The position numbers and the translations under genes were made by a program. Below, one piece after another: positions 57,301-63,787 of a stretch of 63,787 nucleotides of DNA; positions within the stretch are counted from its first letter, which is position 1; every line of letters begins with the position of its first letter. The notes below the pieces were generated by a model. That model saw nothing but the letters and a program-made list of their open reading frames with translations, searched no databases and was not told where the DNA came from. Source of the DNA: Mnemiopsis leidyi (taxonomy: Eukaryota; Ctenophora; Tentaculata; Lobata; Bolinopsidae); assembly GCA_000226015.1 (NCBI GenBank), contig JH152835.1:2474-66260 (forward strand), in the 5' to 3' direction.

Positions 57301-60300
57301 ATGTTGACGATAGAGCTGTCTTCTGAAGAAGAAGAGGAGGAGGAAGAAGAAGAAGTAAATTCCTCTGAAGAAGATGTCCCCGACGAAGATGTGAATACCA
57401 GGAATGTCTCTCATGACGAGGTGAAGAATTCTTACAATGAGAACGATTCCGTTTCCGAGCTCATTGACACAGAGACTAAAGCTGTGGGGTGAGTTAATGC
57501 CGCATGGGATTTGTCTGACTGGTAAAAAACAAAGTTTTGTCTGACTGTGGTAAAACGTTTTGCGTTCCTAACGATCGGTCTCCAGTTAACTTGTCAAGAA
57601 ATATACTTATTATTGTCAGTTAATTTATCTAAAATATTTGCCGATAAAGTGCATTCTTATTGCTTCGTTTCTTCTCAATTATAGGATGTACGGAGGGCAG
57701 GGGCGGATGTTTCACAGACTCCTTTTTATTAACCTTGCTTTACATATCTACACCGTATCTCATCGTGTAGCTTACTGTTTATAGCTCAGTCTAATTCAGC
57801 CGAATGCTACTGATCTTGGGGGGGTGGGGGGGGTGTCGTATGTCAAAACAAATTTACGACACTTCCCCGCAAGTAGCGTTCCTCATCAACTTTTACACTT
57901 CACTCCATCTGTAACTTCACACCCTGCTTGTTTGAATTTTCTGGAAGGAAATTAAGACGGGCAAGCAGTCTGGCAAGCTTACTAAGATAAAGAGTGCAAG
58001 TTTCGACCACATTTTGGCTAAAGTTTCAATCTCCGGATTTCTCCTAACCCTCATTGTTTACAATCAAACCCGAGTTTTCTCAGGAGAGAGACTTAACACA
58101 TCATGTGTGGTAATGACTTCCGAGATTATCGGGCTTCGACAGATTGCCGTATTATTACACAAATTTTTGTGGCTTTGTGTGGCCCAACACATAGATGTCG
58201 GATATATTTATACGTTGTTTTTGTCTCACGTCTCTTGAAGAACGTCATGTCTAACGTGATGTTGTGCTATGACAAAGTACCTTTGTCATACCACGAGACT
58301 GCTCCAGGAAATGTGGGTATACCAATATCCCTGGAAACGTTGCTGTCTTCTAATACTCTTTTTATTTTGGTATTAGATTTCCTTGTCTTGGTAGCACGTC
58401 CGGTTGTATTAGTCTTACGAATTTTAATAAACGACCCACACTTATTTCTGTATTACTACTCGTCCTACTCCTATCAGTAGTGTTGGTATAGTTCACGTAT
58501 TGACAGCTCGTTTGATATCGTAACTGTGTTTTATATCGTAACTGTGTCCACTCTTAGCTTAGACTGTAACTTAACACCGCGCGTTCTTGTTACAGTTCCA
58601 CTCTGTTTGACATTGAAACAGTTTCAGTCTGATCTATCTCTAAACAAAAGTTCCCCTACCCAGGAGGATGGTGATGCAGCGAAATGCGAGTACAGAGAAG
58701 TTCCAGGAAGTGGTGGGGATGGTAAAGCTAGCTAACAGGGTGGTGAGGAGATTACAGTTCCACACCACCCGCACTGTTGCTAGAGCTATAGACGGTCCTG
58801 ACTCTGCTCCTAAACGGGTCGGTTTTAACTTTCGTTTCTTGGCAACGCCCAGCCTCTGTGTTAATTAGTTGTATTTACTCTGCCTGAAATAATGAGCGAA
58901 TTACGTGCTTTCTAGCGATTTTCTGTTTATTCATTCCTACATCATGATAAATTCCATTCTGAAATGCAATTCTCATAATCTTCTATAATTCTCTCGCACT
59001 TTTAGATCAGAAACAATGCACCCACTTCATAATAAAATTTCACGTCACTCTAAAAATATCGAAAATCTCGTGAATTTTCACTCCCACAATACAAAACGTT
59101 TCATAAAGTTCATTACGAAATGAAGCACGTGCACTGTTCGGGACACAGAAACAGAATACGGAGATATAGGGAGCACGTACATACTCCAACCTTTCTTATT
59201 CTGTTTCTGAGTCCTGTTCCAGACAATAGACATCCCAATCCCTGATCAACTTCACTCCTAGCAGAAGAAAAAACCGGCAGTAGACCTGGGCCACTTCCCC
59301 GCAGTTTTACGTATGATCTGCAGAGCAGTGCGGACTACTGAGCAGTGTTATCTGGTGGTGGAGCTGGTCAGCCCAGATCCTGAACGTCTCCTGCAGTACC
59401 TCGTCATCTTGAGAAACATGTGAGTTGATTTGTGTTTGTGTGTTTTTAACTGTTCCGTTTTCTTTGTTTGAGTTATGTTTGAGTTTCAAGACGAGACATT
59501 AACTGCTATTGCGTTTAAATTATTACACTAAGATCGTTTATAAAACATAGAATAGTCTATAATTCGCAACACTGCACTGAGATAATGTCTTTAGATCATT
59601 GATTCTACATAGAGGTATTGATTCATGACCGAACCCAAGGATGATATTTCAAAAGTTTGATCGTTGGTCTGTCCAAGTAATCCTTGCTCAAACATTGTCT
59701 GACAAAATCCTTGGCTCCCTCGGACCAACACCTAGGATAGGGCAAACACGCGTTAAGAATCTCCTGATTGTCCACAAAAGGACGTCTGTTGTTCAACAAA
59801 ACGTAAACAAAGGTACCTAAAGTCCAAACATCCTGACTCTGACCATATACCACATTCCTGATGACGGCCTCAGGTGGTCCGTATATCGGTGTTCCCCTAA
59901 ACGGTATCTCCTCATACGTCTCTTTAATAATCCTGGCCGAACCGAAATCTATCAGAACAATGTTCTTTGTTTTACACTCGATAATCATGTTTTCGTCCTT
60001 GATATCTCCGTGAACTATCATGTTGTCATGGAGCCAATCCAGCGCGTCTATGACCTGTCTGAGTAGGACTCTTCCCTGAAACTCATCCTGCTTCCCTTCT
60101 ACCCTGAGATAGTCGAACAGAGAGACCTTGCTCTGCAGCTCATACACCATGCAGTAGTGACTCACCGTGCTGTAATGGTCCAGCAGTTTCATGATGTGCT
60201 CGTGTGGGTATCGGTCTAAAATAGCGATCTCTTCCGCGATCTCCTCCAGTTTTATCTTGCTGAGCTCCATCTCTTTGAGCACTACGTTTTCTCGGTAGTC

Positions 60301-63300
60301 GTTGTCCAGTGCTAGGTACACCTTGCCGAACCCTCCCTCTCCTAGTTCTGCTATCTTGGTGAATCTCTCACTTCTGTTCTCCACTGGTCTTACGACTCTG
60401 GTCGCTGAGAAAGAGTTCATGTTAAACCGAGTATCTTCGACTCTGTAATCTGCCCAGTCTCGACTTATGACACGGTGCATTTCGTTAGTAAGAGCTGTGG
60501 CGGGTGATAATGGATTTTTTGAAGGCTTTGGTGAAGATTGGTTGAAAAGCTTGGTTAACGGTGATGAAGGTTTGTTGAAGCTTTGAAAAAACTCGTCAAG
60601 TTTTGAGTTTGAGCGTTCAAAAAACGAGTTGTTAAAAGACAGGCTGTCTGGAGTGGATTTGGGAGAAAAGTGCTCCGATGAGATGCCCAGAGACCCTGGA
60701 CGTGGACTTTTGCTAAGAATTCGTACAAAGCGAGTTGGAGATGGTGTGTTATGTGAGGGTGTGTGGAGTGAAGGGGTGTTGAGTGAGGGTGAGGGCGTGT
60801 TAGAGCTCACCTCAAAGTACTCCGGACTTGAATCGCAAGCAGTTTCAATCTCCCTCAACAAGATGGATGAAGGTGTTGCTGGTTGAGGACTTAGCTGTGC
60901 CCGATATTTTGCCTGATCAGTCGAGTTAGCGATCGGTATGAGGTGTTGGATAAGTCCCAGCTCAGTTTCCGGAGTAGAATCACGGTTTAAGATACTTCCT
61001 TCAGAACATTCCTCAAGAAGTGCTTCAGTCTCTTTTTGGCGTTGTGGTTTGTCATGATCGTCTTTTGTGAAAGATAATTCAATTGTTTTTGAACTGTTAG
61101 GGTCAAACCTTGTTGAAACCATCCTAAACTCAAATTGGTGGGATCTACCCATGAGTGCATCGTCTTGTTGACTTGAAGACTCACATTCATAATTATCCTG
61201 ATTAAATGACTGTGTCTTCAGATCGCTGATACTATAAACTATTTTACTCTCTTCTTTTGCGCTAACACTATTTTGTCCATCCACACAACAAAGCTCAGAT
61301 ACATCACTGGAACTGTCCGCACCCCCATCATCAGAGGGTTCCACCCCCAAATAGACCGCAAACTCCCCTCCCTCAGAGTCAGTATCACTGTCAGTCAGGT
61401 TCTGCTGACACGCCAAACTCTCCAGAACATCAAAACACTGCTCACTATCAGGTGGTAAGGTCTCCTCCATGGTGGGACTATAAGTCCTGGTGCTGTGACA
61501 GACCGTCACTACTTCTCTGTAGACACCCCCACACGTCTCCTCCTTGACTCCTCTCTGCTTCTCGCCCTCCACCAGCTCTACTTCCTCGACGTCACTCAGA
61601 GTTTCCGGAGCGCTCTGACAGAGACCAGATCCTCTGAAACCACACAGCACTTCGTCTATCTCGTCGTAGAAGTTCCCTAGTTTCGTCTTGATTCTGCTCA
61701 TGATCAGGTAGGACACTGAACCGTTTTGGGAGCGTTGATACGCCGATACTCTCATAACGCCGTGTCGGTTTGCGGAGGAGTTGCCACTGTTTTGTTTCAT
61801 GTTGAAGTTTGTAGCTTATAGGAACACTTGTTATTTTTTGAGAAGATTTGGCATCTTGAGAACTTTAGAGACATTTTTCTTCTCTCTCTTGTAGCCAATA
61901 ATACGGAGAAAATATCGCGGTATAACAACTTCGTGCTGCATAACAACCAGAACTCAAGATATACGAAGTGTAAGCATTACACTGTACAAACTTCAGATGT
62001 AAACAGTGTTGAGTAAATATAGTCACATGGTGAGCACGTGATGTTCTGCGTTAATCTAGCTTGTAACTAATTAACAAATTTGTATTGAGACGTGGTTTAG
62101 TCTTAACAGGATCTGTATCTTTATCTAAATAATTTCTGGTGGCGGCCTTTATAAATCTACGAATCTGAGAATTTAGACTCCATATTATAATAATTCGTAG
62201 ATCACCCAATGATATTCTTTTACGTTGATATATTACAGAAACGAGGAAGGACAAAAAGAAGACATGATGTTGGGAGCTGAAGCAGAGCTAGTCGACAACC
62301 GTCCTACAAACCTCCGGTTCTGTGTTGGAATTCCCGTCAGGAGTCACGTGACTGTCAGGCTAGATGACGGAGATGGCAGGTTAGAAAACAAGCTGGTTAG
62401 AAATCTAGCGGGTTTGGTGTGATTACTTGTTGTTGTCATCAAATCTTCGCAATTAGGGAAAATTTCAGATTATCCAATTATCTGCTTAACTCAAACTGGT
62501 GAAATTCGCAAATCCCTTCCCAGTATAAACTATAAATGTGTTTTCATTATAATGGCTGGAGTAACAAGAATTAATGAAGACGTTCCCTCCAGTTTCGTGG
62601 TATGTGACATGAAGACGAGTCTGGTCCTGAAACCGGCCAACATACAGTCTCAGTGGGCTGCTATCAACTTCCTCTCGGGCTCTCTCCAGAACGCTCTAGA
62701 TAACAACTACTTCCTGCATGGCAAGAGTCACAGATGGTGCACTTTTTACACCAATCAGAATGAGGTATGTTCTTTGTTTCCAGAGCGAGGTCTCTAGGAT
62801 GTATCACGATGGACATCTTGAAAATAACAAGTTTAGTTCTTTTATCATAGCTTTACAATCTCGTAAGCTTTCAAAGTTTGGACGTCAAACAAGTACATTA
62901 TGCCTTATAATGGACAGCTGTACACTGCGACATTGAAACTTGAACATAGTACTTCCCGCTAGAATTGTACTACAACAAACTGGAACTTGTCCGCCGTAAG
63001 AAAGACCCCGAGAAAGAGCATCATGGAGATATTCGACAGGCGAGCTCAGTTGGAGAGTCCCAAATCTCCGATCAGTGTCACAAAGAATCTTCTAGATGTC
63101 GAACCTGCCAGGGTAGGGTGCTATTTATAGCTGAGTTTAACTTAACTTATAGGCAATACTTGTTAGTTTACCAGAGTAGGGTGCTATGTGTAGCTTAGTT
63201 TAACTTTACTTACAGGCAATACTTGTTAGTTTACCAGAGTAGGGTGCTATTTATAGCTTAGTTTAACTTTACTTACAGGCAATACTTGTTAGTTTACCAG

Positions 63301-63787
63301 GGTAGGGTGCTATTTATAGCTTAGTTTAACTTTACTTACAGGCAATACTTGTTAGTTTACCAGAGTAGGGTGCTATTTGTAGCTTAATTTAACTTTACTT
63401 ACAGGCAATACTTGTTAGTTTACCATAACTTTGCGAATCTATGATTTAACAGCAGGACGCCTTTTCAACTGTAACTGATTTCCTGATTTCTGCCAGGAGC
63501 AGCCGGTCGCTTCACTAGACGAGTTATCTAAGCTGATCGTCCAGACGATAAAAGCTGTGATGTACAGTATCGACCTGGATGAAGCGAGTTGTAAATCTAT
63601 CAGGTAATCATCATCAAAAAGTGTTCTTAATCTTTTGTTTCGTTTTGCAGTGTAAATGTTGTTGCCACTAATCCCATTTTATCATTTCTTACATTTAAAG
63701 GACACAAGTGGAAAAAGACATGGGAATGTGCCTGAGCCATTATAAAAACTTCATAGAAGAGAAGATACTGATGACTTTAGGGCAGAT
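57301..63787 (+). CDS. SSH: Slingshot protein phosphatase, N-terminal half (runs off window)
   Basis: Phase-consistent exons: 57301-57488 (ATG, Glu-rich), 58664-58821 (uncertain, weak donor), 59305-59419, 62239-62379, 62593-62764, 62963-63112, 63497-63603 and 63701 to the edge. Slingshot phosphatases dephosphorylate and activate cofilin at F-actin. Matches to the SSH N-terminal region: LVVELVSPDPE, EDMMLGAEAE, VRLDDGDG, then FVVCDMKTSLVLKPANIQSQ with WAAINFLSGSLQNALDNNYF, and the DEK-like segment ASCKSIRTQVEKDMGMCLSH with NFIEEKILMTLGQ, which directly precedes the dual-specificity phosphatase domain. That catalytic domain lies beyond the window. The first two exons are assigned by phase only. 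The 2.8-kb intron 59420-62238 holds an antisense kinase gene. The donor at 63113 is tandemly repeated. Confidence 0.85.
59623..61800 (-). CDS. PIM-like serine/threonine kinase, nested antisense in the SSH intron
   Basis: Intronless ORF of 725 residues from an ATG. Residues 1-470 or so are low-complexity, acidic then Ser/Pro-rich (TPSPSLNTPSLHTPSHNTPS), without a recognised domain. The kinase domain (about 478-725) has GEGGFGKVYLA, VVLKEME (Lys about 507), HGDIKDEN (about 597) where HRD is HGD, LIDFGSARII, and RGTPIYGPPEAV where the APE motif is PPE. DVWTLGTFVYVLLNNRRPF and the final HPWVRS follow. KDEN, LIDFGSA and YxPPE are hallmarks of the PIM/PASK group, and the PPE form points to PIM. PIM kinases are constitutively active survival and metabolic kinases; the long N-terminus is unusual for PIM. 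Being intronless inside another gene's intron suggests a retrocopy origin. Confidence 0.9.
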   Translation of the reverse strand: MKQNSGNSSANRHGVMRVSAYQRSQNGSVSYLIMSRIKTKLGNFYDEIDEVLCGFRGSGLCQSAPETLSDVEEVELVEGEKQRGVKEETCGGVYREVVTVCHSTRTYSPTMEETLPPDSEQCFDVLESLACQQNLTDSDTDSEGGEFAVYLGVEPSDDGGADSSSDVSELCCVDGQNSVSAKEESKIVYSISDLKTQSFNQDNYECESSSQQDDALMGRSHQFEFRMVSTRFDPNSSKTIELSFTKDDHDKPQRQKETEALLEECSEGSILNRDSTPETELGLIQHLIPIANSTDQAKYRAQLSPQPATPSSILLREIETACDSSPEYFEVSSNTPSPSLNTPSLHTPSHNTPSPTRFVRILSKSPRPGSLGISSEHFSPKSTPDSLSFNNSFFERSNSKLDEFFQSFNKPSSPLTKLFNQSSPKPSKNPLSPATALTNEMHRVISRDWADYRVEDTRFNMNSFSATRVVRPVENRSERFTKIAELGEGGFGKVYLALDNDYRENVVLKEMELSKIKLEEIAEEIAILDRYPHEHIMKLLDHYSTVSHYCMVYELQSKVSLFDYLRVEGKQDEFQGRVLLRQVIDALDWLHDNMIVHGDIKDENMIIECKTKNIVLIDFGSARIIKETYEEIPFRGTPIYGPPEAVIRNVVYGQSQDVWTLGTFVYVLLNNRRPFVDNQEILNACLPYPRCWSEGAKDFVRQCLSKDYLDRPTIKLLKYHPWVRS
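63113..63427 (+). repeat. Five-copy 63-bp array at the SSH 5' splice site
   Basis: Units begin at 63113, 63176, 63239, 63302 and 63365. Each starts GTAGGGTGCTAT and ends TTTACCAG(A/G), so CCAGG|GTAGGGTGC of the authentic junction is echoed at every unit boundary. Within each unit TTTAACTTTACTTACAG (TTATAG in copy 1) forms an acceptor-like site, followed 23 bases later by the next donor, so each unit looks like a 40-base intron plus a 23-base exon. Confidence 0.93.

Noticed and set aside
62965..63198. Frame YNKLELVRRKKDPEKEHHGD as slingshot coding sequence
   Set aside because: It leaves the next exon out of frame; the alternative frame (MEIFDRRAQLESPKSPISV) connects at phase 0 on both sides.

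Overview
The window is animal nuclear DNA. GT-AG introns keep reading phase across many exons, composition is AT-rich, genes lie on both strands, and the gene set is metazoan: slingshot phosphatase, rhodopsin-like GPCR, claudin-like four-pass protein, SVOP/SV2-like transporter, pentraxin domain, and mu-type glutathione transferases (GSTs). I cannot fix the phylum from sequence alone. Compact, often intronless genes with many retroelement relics fit an early-branching or other marine invertebrate. Two short N-runs (18363-18372 and 53055-53068) mark assembly gaps.

Layout. 1-1.5 kb: degenerate minisatellite. 1.9-3.1 kb (-): three phase-consistent exons of an unidentified membrane protein. 4.9-7.0 kb (-): long-form tRNase Z (ELAC2). 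7.7 kb (+): small charged protein. 8.6-9.2 kb (-): claudin-like protein. 10.4-11.1 kb (+): decayed LINE ORF1-like copy. 12.3-13.8 kb (-): three-exon nucleoside-hydrolase-fold protein with an eroded active site. 14.0-17.1 kb (-): eight-exon BTB/BACK protein. 18-22.4 kb: mobile-element graveyard (LINE fragments, foldback element, pogo-like MITE). 22.5-26.4 kb (+): three tandem two-exon GSTs, with a fourth at 34.0-34.9 kb (-). 27.3 kb (+): GDPD1/3-like phosphodiesterase. 29.1-32.5 kb (+): UBA3. 32.9 kb (+): 57-residue two-exon protein. 36.6-37.4 kb (+): Glu-Ala-repeat protein with a frame break. 37.4-44 kb: gene-poor. 44.0-45.8 kb (-): SVOP-like transporter. 47.1-48.3 kb (-): GPCR. 48.3-54.2 kb: gene-poor. 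54.3-55.1 kb (+): intact LINE ORF1-like ORF. 55.5-56.2 kb (-): pentraxin ORF with an internal TAA. 57.3 kb to the end (+): slingshot N-terminal half, with an intronless PIM-like kinase antisense in one intron.

The genes are mostly unrelated housekeeping, membrane and signalling functions, with no operon-like logic. The GST block is the one functional cluster; it arose by duplication and shows recent exchange between copies 2 and 3.

The most unusual signal is shared by several unrelated introns. Their splice sites, with a few to about 20 adjacent exon bases, are tandemly repeated into the intron: nucleoside hydrolase acceptor (8 copies), UBA3 donor (6) and acceptor (3), slingshot donor (5), and the membrane gene acceptor (2). 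In the three genes where the outcome can be read, each array places decoy splice sites beside the authentic one, and using a decoy would shift frame or hit a stop.
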